Positions 10,060 through 19,546 of a stretch of DNA of 20,384 bases are shown here, one piece after another. This DNA is from Fomitopsis serialis (lineage: Eukaryota > Basidiomycota > Agaricomycetes > Polyporales > Fomitopsidaceae). Below the pieces are notes generated by a model. That model saw only the letters and a list, made by a program, of their open reading frames with translations, made no database searches and had not been told where the DNA came from. A program made the translations under genes and the position numbers. The stretch is from the NCBI RefSeq assembly GCF_022376445.1, contig NW_025955571.1:1-20384 (forward strand), in the 5' to 3' direction. Position 1 is the stretch's first letter. Each line of letters starts with the position of its first letter.

Positions 10060-10495
10060 TCCACACGCTGATGCATGGGATTCATAGGCTGTTATCCTCC
10101 TTTCCGACGGCCGTCCTGGGGAGAAGGTCCGCTTCGCATAAACAGCAGCGAGCGAAAGACGACTTCTGAGGAGGGAAAGACGGACTTCGACGAATGAAAA
10201 TTACTGGATGTCACTACTAGAAGGCTCATACAACTATTAATCCTGTACCCACTTGTATTCTCGCAGTCGCCCACTCTGTATCATGTGTTCCTCCCCTCGT
10301 CGTGCATCTTCCTTTTGTCGCTTGTTCACACTCGGTACCTAGGATCTGTATATCACGTAGGATGGACCTCGAATACAACACCAGACACGGCTGGACCATC
10401 AATGCATCAAGTACCAGATGTTATGTACGTGTGCATGGAGCAGGAGAATGACTATGGCTACAACTGAGATCAACATGTATGTAAATAATCAAAGC
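10060..10495. other. Convergent 3' intergenic region
   Basis: About 435 bp between the stop codons of the ARMT1-like gene (+) and UTP13 (-). It is comparatively AT-rich and should carry both polyadenylation regions; AATAATC at about 10483-10489 is the nearest thing to a polyadenylation signal. No coding frame or repeat of note. Confidence 0.5.
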
Positions 10496-13400
10496 TTACG
10501 CTGCAACTTCTACCACCCTATCAACTTTCATGGCAGACCCATCATTACTGTCCAAGTCGTCGAGTTCGTCAAACAAACCGCCGTCCATCTCCCCTAATAG
10601 GTAGTCGACCACATAGCTGTCCTGAAGCAAGCGGTCCATCCTCGTGAGGTGTCGCTCCGTGTAGGGGATGACTGCCTCGACCCAGTCCTTGAGGCTGGTG
10701 CCACCACGTCCTTCGCCCTTTGCACCTACGCTAACGCTGAGTGTCCCATCAGTGTCCGTGACTCCTGCACCAGCGCTGAGGTCGTCGCCGAAGCCGAAAG
10801 CATGGGATATATCGTCCGCGGGCCGGAGCTTGAGTAGGGCGTGCAAGACGCGCTGCGCGACGGCGCTCGTCTTTGCGGTGGCATTCCACAAGCGAATGTA
10901 GCGTAGAAGACGGGCGAGATCCGTGGTTGCGAGCGTGCGGAGGATGGTGTCGACTGAGGGATGGCCAGAGAACGATGGCTGGCGGGGCTCCGAGGTGTCG
11001 GCGGACTCCGACTGGATGGACCTGAAGAGCTTGAGCAACCTCCCGGGCTGGTCCATCGCGAGCGCGAGCTGGATGGCGTTGCGGTAGTCTTGCAAGGTGA
11101 GGTAATTCATGAAGTCTTGCTCTCTGTGGGAGGTTAGGGTTAGGGTTAGTCGAGCAGATGAACGAGCGTGCTTACTTTTGGACGAGCTCTGCGCGTTTGG
11201 ACTGTTTCTCGAGTTCTTGTTCTTCCGTGCAGTCTTGCCAGAAAGTAACTACTGAATCGGCTGCTCCGGAAACGATTGTCGACTCGTCCTTGCTCACAGC
11301 GAGCGCCCAGACCTGTGGCATTGCGGGTTTAGCTTCCTCCCATGCAGAACCGACAACGACGCGCAAAAGGAGCTCACCTTGTCTTCGTGATTGTCCATCG
11401 TAGCGACGCATTCTTCATCCCGCACATTCCAGAGCTTGACCAACCCGTCACTCGCGGAGCTCACCATCTGCATCCCGGCATTCACGAAATCGACCCTCAA
11501 CACTGAGTTGGTATGTCCCTCGAACGTCTTCAAACACGTAGAGTCGTCCAGACTCCAGAGCTTGACCGTCTTGTCCCCGCTGCCCGTCGCGAGCACGCGC
11601 TCGGCACGCCCAAAACGCACGCACCACACGCCGCGCTTGTGGCCCTTGCACGTCCCGAGGAGACGCACCTCCCCGCGCACCCCCGCGCTCGTGGTGACGT
11701 AGTCGATCTCCCAGATCTTCGCGGTGCGGTCTTGGGAGCCGGAGGCGAGCAGGCGATCGTTCGGCGAGACGTCGAGGGAGTTGATGTCCTTGTCGTGCGC
11801 TTTGTGCGTGGTCAAGCTCTTCAGCTTTAGCGTGCTCGGCCCCGCGCCGTCTCCATCCGCGTCATCCTCCCCGGAGGATGTGTAGGATATTGGTACGTTG
11901 GATAGGTCCCACATCTTGATCGTCCGGTCTTGGCTGCCTGTGAACATGAAGCGCAGCTCCGAGTCCGTCTTCCGCGACATAGCAACTGCGCCTACGCTCT
12001 CGGCATGCCCTTCGCAAACGGCGACGCAGCCCCACTCTGGCACAGCGGCACTGGGGTCGCTCGAAGCTGCAGGGGCCCAGAGACGTGCTGAGCGATCCTT
12101 GCTACCGCTCGCTAGTACGCGTCCACCCGCGCCCTGGTCGAGGCAGAGCACGATCTCCGAGTGTCCGGTGAGCAGGCGCGCGTCAAGGGACGTTGTGGAG
12201 TAAACTCGGACGAGAGAAGAGTTCGTGGCGAGTGCAACATGCGTGTCTGTGAGTTTCGAAGACGACGCGCTGGCTTGCGCGGGTAGGTACGGGGAGAGGA
12301 ACGTCGCGTCGACGATTTCGTCGTTGAAGCCAATCAGTTGCTGCGTAAGGGACTTGCTCGTCAGGGAGTGGAACAGGATGTTCTGGTCCGCATGTACGGA
12401 CACTATCGTAGATGTGGCAGGAACGTAGCTAGGAGACCCGTTAGATGGCTGAGAAAGGTCCAAGAGTGACCCCGCTTACATGCTGTCAACAATCTGGCGT
12501 TGCTCCTCCTGATCATCTCCGCCTTCTTGCTCGTGACCCAGAGTAAATAGAACCGTGCCTTCACGGGCGTCCCAAATACGGACGACGCCTTTTTGCCCGC
12601 CTGTGTAGAAACGGAGCTTTCCAGATCCCGAGGGGGAACCAGCGAGGTCTTCGTCCGGCCGAAGGAGCCCTACTGCTTCCACGCGCTCGAGAACCGGTAT
12701 GGTTTTGGCGAGGGAGGGAGAGAAAGCGGTCTCTTTCCCTTTCCCCTTGCTGCTCTTGCTTTTATTTGCGAGCGACCCCTTGGATGAGATGTCCCAAACA
12801 AGCACAACGGAATCGCGACCTCCGCTGACGAGCCATTTGCCATCGGGCGAAACGTCTAGACCGCGGGGAACGGAGACATGCCCTTCGAGAATGGCCTCTG
12901 GCTTCAACGCAGCACCCGTTCTTGCTGCAACCGCAGACAGGTCGAAAATGCGGATGCGCGTGTCTACGGAGCCGGTGATGAGCTGCATCTTTGTCTCGCG
13001 CTCGACCGCGGAAGGGTCGAAAGGATAGTTGAAGGCGAGCGCGCTGACCACGCCTCCATGTCCCTTGAAGACATGCGTGACGAAGCCGCGCAGGATGTTC
13101 CATACCCTCACAATGCCGTCCGCTGAACCGGACGCGAGGTACGTAGAGGTAGGGTCGGCCTTGCACACATGGACGGGCGCGTCGTGTGCGCGTGCGACCA
13201 CCCTAATCGGATGCACAGGTCTCGCCAAGGGTTCGTCTGGTGACGGGACCTCATATATGCGCAGTGCCAGTGCCGATGTGAAGACTATGAGATGCGTGGA
13301 GGACGGAGTTATACATAACGAGGTGATGGACTCCGTATCCTGCCACGCATGTCAGATTTCGGTCAACGGGGAAGGATACACTTAGACGCACCCCAGAGAA

Positions 13401-13630
13401 CCGACACATCTCCTGCCCCTCTTTGATATCGGTCATGAGCACCTCCTCGCCGACGCACGTAAAGAGCCTGGTCCCATCCTGGGAGATGGCCACCGGACCC
13501 TCCGTGTGCAGAGGGGCGATGACCCTGGCCTTCTTGAAGCTGGACGACAGCAGTCAGATATACATACGAGTGATTCGGATATAACATACGCTGTTTTGAG
13601 TTTGGCGCGTGCTGAAGATGCCACTGGCAT
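10496..13630 (-). CDS. UTP13: U3 snoRNA-associated protein Utp13 (TBL3 homologue), WD40 protein, 954 aa, six exons
   Basis: Minus-strand exons: 13630-13590, 13539-13392, 13339-12480, 12428-11378, 11312-11176, 11123-10496; 2865 coding bases, all introns 50-65 nt and GT..AG. At least ten WD40 blades are visible, for example LASGSADGIVRVWNI, ITGSVDTRIRIFDLS, FTGSQDRTIKMWDLS, LASGSQDRTAKIWEI, LATGSGDKTVKLWSL and IVSGAADSVVTFWQD, in two halves as in the double-propeller Utp13/TBL3 proteins. Residues from about 746 form the helical Utp13 C-terminal domain, with YLTLQDYRNAIQLALAMDQP and later KDWVEAVIPYTERHL, and the end is acidic. Utp13 is known as part of the UtpB subcomplex of the nucleolar small-subunit processome, needed for 18S rRNA processing. 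At 954 aa it is longer than yeast Utp13 (817); extra length sits in loops such as the SKSSKGKGK segment and the SSGEDDADGDG insert. The start ATG 13630 is the first in frame after upstream non-ATG codons and gives a normal MPVASSARAKLKTAFKK start. Confidence 0.93.
11132..11149. repeat. Interstitial telomere-like TTAGGG run in UTP13 intron 5
   Basis: GGTTAGGGTTAGGGTTAG on the plus strand, so CTAACCCTAACCCTAACC in the UTP13 transcript, lies in the 52-nt last intron (11124-11175) between the branch region and the CCCACAG acceptor. It is about three uninterrupted units of TTAGGG, the telomere unit of most fungi. It may also supply the branch-site CTAAC and part of the pyrimidine tract. A role as a telobox (Tbf1-type factor site), seen upstream of ribosome-biogenesis genes in plants and some yeasts, is possible but untested. 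Confidence 0.75.
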
Positions 13631-14571
13631 GGCAGGTTTGGTCGACTGTAAGGCGCTTAGCACCTGCTAGCTTTTTCGCGCCGGGAGCGGTTGTTTGTGT
13701 TTGTTGACCAAGAGCCTCTAACCAGAGACGCCCGGGGATCTAGCGCCCGATCGAGGCACGATATGATCCTGGGCGTCTAACCACATCGCCGGGGGACGGG
13801 CGCTCAGCCGCGTCGACATGCGCACACAGCGTGCTCTGACATGCTCGCGACTCTCGCCACAACGTCCTTCCTCCCCCTGACCTAGAGCACGTCACTTGTG
13901 CTGCCCACCCGCGGTACTTGAGCGCGTGAAGACGGCCATCGGAGGCGGCGAAACCCCAGATTAACTCAAGCTTCATCTGTCAGATTCGCTCATGCCACTC
14001 AGGATCTTGACCAATCCCCCATGGGCCAATACGCTCACTTGATACCCAGATGTCGTCCCTCTATCGTCGTGTCTGACAGAATAAATTGAGGGATAGGCGG
14101 CATTCCCACCTGCGTGTGAGTCCAATGACCACACATTACCCTTTGTTGACGGTGAACTCCCATTCTGTCGTATTGAGTGCATGCATGTTGCGCTTATTAC
14201 AGCAACGCTCGGTCATGAAGCATGCATGTCATGAAGGATGTGGATGCAAGTTCCCATAACAACTACGCATACGCAAGCCATAGATCGGGAGCTAAAGGTA
14301 TGAATGTCCTTGTTCCATTAATGTACGCTCCCCGAGACCGCCGAACACCACATAGCCTACTCGCAATAAGAATGTATCAACACAGCCCCAAATTATGGCA
14401 TATGACAAGGCGAGAACGATACATGAGGATGAACCAAGACCGAAATGTACAAACCGGCCCAAAGGGAGACAGAGTGTCAAGGGGGAGAATCCGGTGTTCA
14501 GTAGCACAACGTCGAAAGAACGTGAGTTATAAGAAACATGCCTATCCAAAATAATACGGATGCTGTAATTG
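13631..14571. promoter_or_regulatory. UTP13 upstream region and 3' end of the fork-head gene
   Basis: About 940 bp between UTP13 (start 13630) and the fork-head stop codon, both on the minus strand. It should hold the UTP13 promoter and the fork-head 3' untranslated region. A minus-strand stretch around 14180-13890 reads weakly protein-like (KGNVWSLDSHAGGNAAYPS, then after a possible 64-nt intron MKLELIWGFAASDGRLHALK) but I cannot assign it; it may be a relic. No RNA gene or clear repeat. Confidence 0.4.
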
Positions 14572-16569
14572 TCATGGCCTCGATGACGTGTACCCCGGTG
14601 GTCTTCGCTGCAACTGGTATGCTCGGAGCGCGTCTTCTGCCGCCAGCCTGAGACGCGCCTCGTCCTCCGCGATGTGCTCTGCCTCCCGCCTCCGCCTAAT
14701 CTCCTCCTCCAGTCGGCTCTCCACCACCTTCATAGTCGCCCTCGCCCTCGAGGCATCCGCCTGCGACTCTGAGAGTTGTGCTGAGAGCCGAAGTGAAGCG
14801 TTAACGGCGTCCGTCGATTGCCGCCGTAGGCCTGCCATCTCCATCTTCAAACGCTCGATGAGAGGGTCTCCCGCCTCTGGGCTCCTGAACGCTTGTCCGT
14901 CGGAGCTTTTGTATGACTGCCCGTCGCCGCCTCGATACAGCTGGCCGTCGGGACCTCTGTAGGCTTGTCCTTCAGGCCCTCTGTACGTCTGCCCCTCCGA
15001 GCTCCTGAACGATTGACTGTCGGATCGACTGTACGACTGGTTGTCGGACGCCCGATAAGAATGGTTGTCCGAACCTTTGTATCCTGGTGGCGGTGGTGGC
15101 TCCGGACCTTTGTAAGGTTGTGTTTCCGGGCTCCTGTGCGTCGGGTTGCTTGCGTAGGAAGAGAAAGCACCGTACAGGGCGGGTCTGTTGCTCACAGAGG
15201 ACAGCGAATGGTGAGAATGTCCATTGGACGTCGAGGGCTTTGGTCGAGGGTCGTATTGGTATGGTGTGTCCTCGGCGCTGTCGTACTCCGACATCCGCGC
15301 CCCATCCTCCTCCCATTCCATATCGTCCTCGTCCTCATCTTCATCGTAGTACTTCGCGGAACGTAGCGTAGATCCCTGATTGAACGACCTACTGTCAACG
15401 GGCCGCAGCGTAGCGATTGGAGGGTCCTGTAAGCGATACTCCGACTCGGCAGTCTGCTCTCGGACCTTCGGGAACGGCGGTGCGGAGGTTGGTGCGGATG
15501 AATGAGCGGAAGACGGAGCTGAGTTCGAGGCGGAATGGGGTGTGGGAGGCTGTGCAGATGGGGATATTGAGGGTGGACGTTGCGGCGGTAAGGACGACGT
15601 TGTCAAGGGAGCGGAGGTCGAGTGCGGGAGCGGGGGCGGTATCGAAGGGTGCGACAGTGGGTGCGCCAGCGACGCATGAGAAAGCGACTGCGGGAGGGAT
15701 GGGTGTGAATGTGATGGCGGGACAGAAGGTGGCAATGGTGTTTGTGCCGGAATTCCCAACGAGGACTGTAGAACATCGTTCTCCAGGGGGAGACTGTTTG
15801 CGGGGGCGTCCTTGTTGGCGCGACCTCTCTTACGTGGTCGCTTCGTCCCAGGGGGAGCATCGAGGTTGACAGTCCAATACGACCCAAAGCCAGGGTCGGT
15901 CGCAGGGCGAGGTTGACGCTCAAAGAGTCGATTGAGTGATAAGTGATGCCTCACTGATTGCTGGAGGGGGAAGGACGAGACGTCTCAACCCTGATAGACG
16001 AATGCACGATAAACAGGCAGGATATTCACCTTCCATGCCGGCCCCGCCGTCTTGTAGTACGGGTACTTTTTCTCCATCGCCGCGTATATCTCTCGGATTG
16101 TGAGGCGTTTCTTGGGGCTGCCGAGGATGGCGCAACGGAGGATGACGGGGAGGGTGTGCTGTGGACGGCCATCGGTGTCGGGGAGGCAGGTCAAGGTGTC
16201 GGGGCAATTTGGGTGAGGCTCGTGCGGGGTGATGGAGATGTTGGCCTGGCCGTAGTAGTTCTCCTCAACCGTGCGCTCGCTGGCTATGGTTGCTGGAGGC
16301 GACGATGTCGTGCTTGGAGGCGAGCCATTGTGAGCCTGTGTGACTCTGGGAGGCTGCATCAGCCGAGAACGGGGCCGCGATATGGGAAAGAGAGTGGAAG
16401 ACGTGGCCGACGACGCTCACCTGCGGTTGTACTCATATGTGCTCTCGGGGTTGAGAAGGTTGTTGAGGCTGGTCATGGGTGGCTGCATGCAGCGCACCCC
16501 GGAGAGAGAGGGTGGCTGGAGGGGAGAGGTGGACAGGAGTTTGCGGCTAGGTTGTGGTTGTGGGTCCAT
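14572..16569 (-). CDS. Fork-head domain transcription factor, 617 aa, three exons
   Basis: Minus-strand exons: 16569-16421, 16345-16030, 15960-14572; introns 75 and 69 nt, GTGAGC..CAG and GTGAAT..CAG, 1854 coding bases. The fork-head (winged-helix) domain spans about residues 113-190 and is split by intron 2: LPVILRCAILGSPKKRLTIR (helix 1 and 2), IYAAMEKKYPYYK, AWKQSVRHHLSLNRLFER (recognition helix 3) and GFGSYWTV (wing). A basic KRPRKRGR string follows, likely a nuclear signal. Then come a Pro/Ser-rich low-complexity part, an acidic patch (YYDEDEDEDDMEWEEDG), an octapeptide repeat (452-515) and a C-terminal coiled coil (about 522-610; EEEIRRRREAEHIAEDEARL). The family binds DNA as monomers and regulates cell cycle, mating or development in fungi. 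The helix 3 core NSVRHHLS-type is intact except that Gln-Ser replaces Asn-Ser. I cannot assign it to a named fungal subgroup. Confidence 0.9.
14881..15072 (-). repeat. 24-bp coding minisatellite giving an octapeptide repeat in the fork-head protein
   Basis: Eight consecutive units of 24 nt encode the degenerate octapeptide [SPG][DE][GNS][QH]x[YF][RKS][SGAR], residues 452-515: SDNHSYRA, SDNQSYSR, SDSQSFRS, SEGQTYRG, PEGQAYRG, PDGQLYRG, GDGQSYKS, SDGQAFRS. A partial ninth unit (PEAGD) follows and GYKG precedes. All units stay in frame. The Tyr/Phe-Arg/Lys, Gln and Ser/Gly content resembles prion-like or phase-separating low-complexity segments; that functional idea is inference. Confidence 0.85.
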
Positions 16570-17264
16570 CGCCTTTACATCGCACGCCTATTGTGCTCTA
16601 TCAGATCCGCAACTCCGATTCTAAACATTGACGACACCCGCGTGGTCCCGTTTAGGCAGGCTTGGTTACTCCCTGGCCAGTGGCTGCCTTGTCTAGCCTG
16701 GGGGTCCCACCACAAGAGCAGCCAATAACCATGCGGACAGTGTGATCTCGTTGTGATTATCTCCTCTGCATCATATCAACCGCCTGGGTGCCTTTTCGGC
16801 TGCCCCGGTCATGCGAAGGGCACACTCCGCTGCGTCAGCATCTCCTTCCTCACTCGCCCGCTTCCCACAAGACCCGCCCAGCGCTGCCTCGTCGTGTCTT
16901 GTGTCCTCCCGGATGACGCCCCAAACGTAACGCGAGCGCGATGAACCCCTGCGCGGAGCGAGAGGGTCTGGCCTGGACCTACTTGGGACCTACTGTCACC
17001 CACGCTATTGGCTTCTTATCGCGTCGTGGACTCGTGGACTCGTGCCGGCTTGTCGCCCGGAAGTGTACTCAAACAGCAATCAGAGCTTCGTAACTCAAGT
17101 TTTACATACACGCCAGGTGCCGACGATATCAACGCGCTACAAGCACTCCTCCCGGGCAATATCCTTGCAATACCCAACTCCTCCGCTGTGCGACCCTGTG
17201 GCTGAATCCAGAACTGGCCATCCAAATCCGTTGAATGAAGACTGCCGGATGCTATAGACTGCGT
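16570..17264. promoter_or_regulatory. Upstream region of the fork-head gene
   Basis: About 700 bp between the fork-head start and the NIPSNAP stop, both on the minus strand, so it holds the fork-head promoter and the NIPSNAP 3' untranslated region. GC-rich, with several chance open frames on both strands and none convincing. No RNA gene or repeat seen. Confidence 0.4.
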
Positions 17265-18560
17265 TCATTTCAGGGGGCTATACGGTAGCGGCTCTAGTAT
17301 TATCGAATCCATCAGCATGGAATACTCGGCCGTCTGGTGTCACGGCGGTATTAGGTTCAGAATACAACACCCTGGTGGAAAGAGCTCACCTTCGATGCAG
17401 TCTCGGCCCATCCATCCAGCTTCCAAGCCTTCTCCCGCGTCTCTTTGCGGGTCTGAAGGTCACTAGAGAAGACAGCTGATCATGCGGCTATGAGAACGGA
17501 CATTATTCGGTGACGTACGGATATTGCCACATGTGATGAACTTGGTGAAGGCGTCCAACCTGGGAGAACCAAGCACCGACTGGTTCCACAAACTGTCGGC
17601 GGGCCTCGATCCCTTTGCGCCTATGAGGTCGAGAATCCAGACGTGTTCATTAATACCGACGCTAACGAGTGGGAGATAACAGAAACCTACCAGGTGTGCT
17701 CCCATTGCAGCAAGGTTCCCGGCTGCAATTGATAGGTGCGAAGCTCGAAGATGCCCCCTTCAGAATGGGGCGGTGCCGTCGGTAATATCGCAAACTCCTG
17801 GTTCAATTGCGAGTTACGGGAGACGAGATGAGGTAACATATTTCGGTATGCTTTGATATACTATCGTGGGGCGTCCATTCAGTCGTCCGATCCGCGGACC
17901 TCAATCAGAGGAAATGGGTTCACTCACGTCAGAGTCCCGAATCTTCTTGGTGGTCTTGTCATAACCACTGTAGTTTTCGTATTCCAGAATGTGGACTGAG
18001 GCCGCCGCCGCAGTCAGACAACACCTAGCCGGAGAGTAATTCTAACACCCACACAAACGTGTCTTGTTCCCCAACAACGGTCTCCCAGCTACCTGTCAGC
18101 TTGACGTGTAGCTCCGGGTCGTCTTTGATAGCAGAATAATACTGCTCGCTATAGACGCGTTTCGTGAGCAAGAACATGTGACGTTGGACCAAACCTACGC
18201 CGCCTTCCTGTAATCCTCGACGGAGTCGGGCTTCACCTTGTGGACTAGCGATGATACAGGTGGGATTAGTGACAACAATCATTTCCGTCGTGGCGGCCAC
18301 CCACCCTCGAAGCCGTGCACGTACTTCCCTCGCGCCACGACTTTAGAATGTTGCTGAACCTGGACGTCGCCCTCCTGCTTCGCCTCGGGTGATCCATGCA
18401 GTATTGTCTTCCGGAAATGACGAGGCGACCAAGCCAAAGGCGTCAACACCCTAACGCGTGCTAGCAGCGCGACGGTAAAAACCTGGACGGAAATGGCTCT
18501 CCGTGCTTGAGATGTTGCGATACGCGGCTTGAGAGCTCGAGCACTGCGTACGGAAAGCAT
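17265..18560 (-). CDS. NIPSNAP family mitochondrial protein, about 267 aa, nine exons, with a phase anomaly at intron 4
   Basis: Minus-strand exons: 18560-18483, 18407-18305, 18244-18199, 18148-about 18054, 17995-17928, 17860-17691, 17620-17519, 17462-17390, 17333-17265. The first 26 residues (MLSVRSARALKPRIATSQAR..) are rich in Arg/Ser/Ala without acids, a typical mitochondrial presequence. NIPSNAP features follow: VKPDSVEDYRKAAEQYYSAI, HVKLTGSWETVVGEQDTF, HILEYENYSGYD, FELRTYQLQPGTLLQWE, HHMWQYPDLQTRKETREKAW, LEPLPYSPLK at the C-terminus. NIPSNAPs are mitochondrial matrix/inner-membrane-associated proteins with two ferredoxin-like domains; in animals they tag damaged mitochondria, and their fungal role is not settled. 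Exon 4 ends in ..QDTF and exon 5 begins ..HILEYENY, but no GT donor gives the needed phase: possible ends leave 0 or 2 bases, the acceptor needs 1. Everything else is intact, so a single-base deletion at the donor, a sequencing error or unusual splicing must be considered. Confidence 0.85.
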
Positions 18561-18647
18561 ACCGAAGCAGATAGAGCAAACAAAGGAGCGGATGGATGTA
18601 AGGATGGCGGACAGCAGTCACTGGGGACAAACTGGGTTGTGGCAGCG
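18561..18647. promoter_or_regulatory. Short upstream region of the NIPSNAP gene
   Basis: The DNA just upstream of the NIPSNAP ATG is A/G-rich on the plus strand, that is pyrimidine-rich on the gene's strand, as expected for a fungal core promoter and 5' untranslated region. No TATA box was seen. It passes straight into the repeat zone that begins at 18648. Confidence 0.35.
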
Positions 18648-18717
18648 CCTAACATTGGCCTAACATTGGAAGACCGTGTAGATTAGTAAGCGGCGGACTA
18701 AGGCCCCCTAACACTGG
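18648..18717. repeat. CCTAACAYTGG short repeats
   Basis: CCTAACATTGG occurs twice head to tail (18648-18658 and 18659-18669) and again with one change at 18707-18717 (CCTAACACTGG). The unit contains CTAAC and resembles the reverse complement of the GTTAGG strings found further right. Origin and role unknown. Confidence 0.7.
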
Positions 18718-18812
18718 ACGAAAAGTGGAAATGTCACGCTCTTTGTTCGAGGCCCTCACATTGCAGACTAAACACCGCATGTCAGGTGACACGACATTGG
18801 TCGTGTTTGTCG

Positions 18813-19099
18813 CCATGTTAGGAGGCCGCGCAGAGGTCGATCATTGAGCATGTTAGGACAATGCTCGCGCAATGCGCGACGCCCTTCCAGAAGCCATGTG
18901 CGGGCCCAGAACAAAGCGGATATAATTTATGATGTAAGGACAATGTACGTGGGCCGAGCATTATGTATTTGCGGCACCCTAGCAGGTGCTATGTTCGGCC
19001 CACTAAAAGGCGTGATGTAAGGCGGCCAAATACGGAAAGCCCAGAATGGATGTTCGGAAGCCTGACATACTGCATGGTTCGTCACTATGTTAGGCGGCC
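18813..19099. repeat. Scattered ATGTNAGG-centred direct repeats
   Basis: The motif ATGT(T/A)AGG followed by (C/A)GGCC or ACAATG occurs about five times: near 18815 (TGTTAGGAGGCC), 18850 (TGTTAGGACAATG), 18932 (TGTAAGGACAATG), 19014 (TGTAAGGCGGCC) and 19086 (TGTTAGGCGGCC). Spacings are about 35, 82, 82 and 72 bp. Some also share nearby GGGCC or ATGTTCGG strings. This looks like an old, eroded tandem array with a unit of about 80 bp. No open frame uses it. Confidence 0.5.
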
Positions 19100-19130
19100 A
19101 GAAATTCTCTGTGTCGGTCAAACGCGTTTG

Positions 19131-19324
19131 CGATTCGCCAAACGATTCGCCCATATTCCATAAACGATTCGCCCGTACTCGCCAAATGATTCGCCCCCTA
19201 CTCGCCAAATGATTCGCCCTACTCACAAAACAATTCGCTCCACCCACAAAGACAATTCGCCTCCACTCGTGTAAATCGAAGAAGCGACTTGCGTCCATTC
19301 ACGACATCATTCGCATCCATTCGC
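19131..19324. repeat. Minisatellite of about 22 bp with an ATTCGC core
   Basis: The core ATTCGC begins at 19133, 19145, 19167, 19189, 19212, 19233, 19255, 19309 and 19319. From 19145 to 19255 the spacing is 21-23 bp. The best units read like ACTCGCCAAATGATTCGCCC; later units drift to ACCCACAAAGACAATTCGC. A degenerate ACTTGCG lies in the gap before 19309. It is non-coding as far as can be seen and sits between the NIPSNAP gene and the ARP2 relic. Confidence 0.85.
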
Positions 19325-19546
19325 ATACTGATTCATGCAGATTTGCAACACAAATGGCGGGCGTGTTTGAGTGAAATCACATCAAGGTGGTGTTCGTGCA
19401 TGTCGGCGCCACCCCCATATGGGAAGATGGCGTATCTTGACTGAACTGTGAGCGCAGTCGCGAGTCAGCGCTCATGAGATGCTGACTAGGGAGCTACGTA
19501 CATGACCTACCTGCGCTGGAACGGAACACAGTTCGCGCGGAACCGT

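Noticed and set aside
11391..12203. Plus-strand open frames antisense to UTP13
   Set aside because: Antisense frames kept open by codon bias of a WD40 gene; no start context, motif or splice support.
14962..15960. Plus-strand and alternative minus-strand open frames inside the fork-head gene
   Set aside because: Shadows of the GC-rich, repetitive fork-head coding exon; the true frame carries the winged-helix domain and coiled coil.
19131..19324. CRISPR array
   Set aside because: The units are about 22 bp head to tail with drifting sequence and no unique spacers, in a eukaryotic genome; it is a minisatellite.
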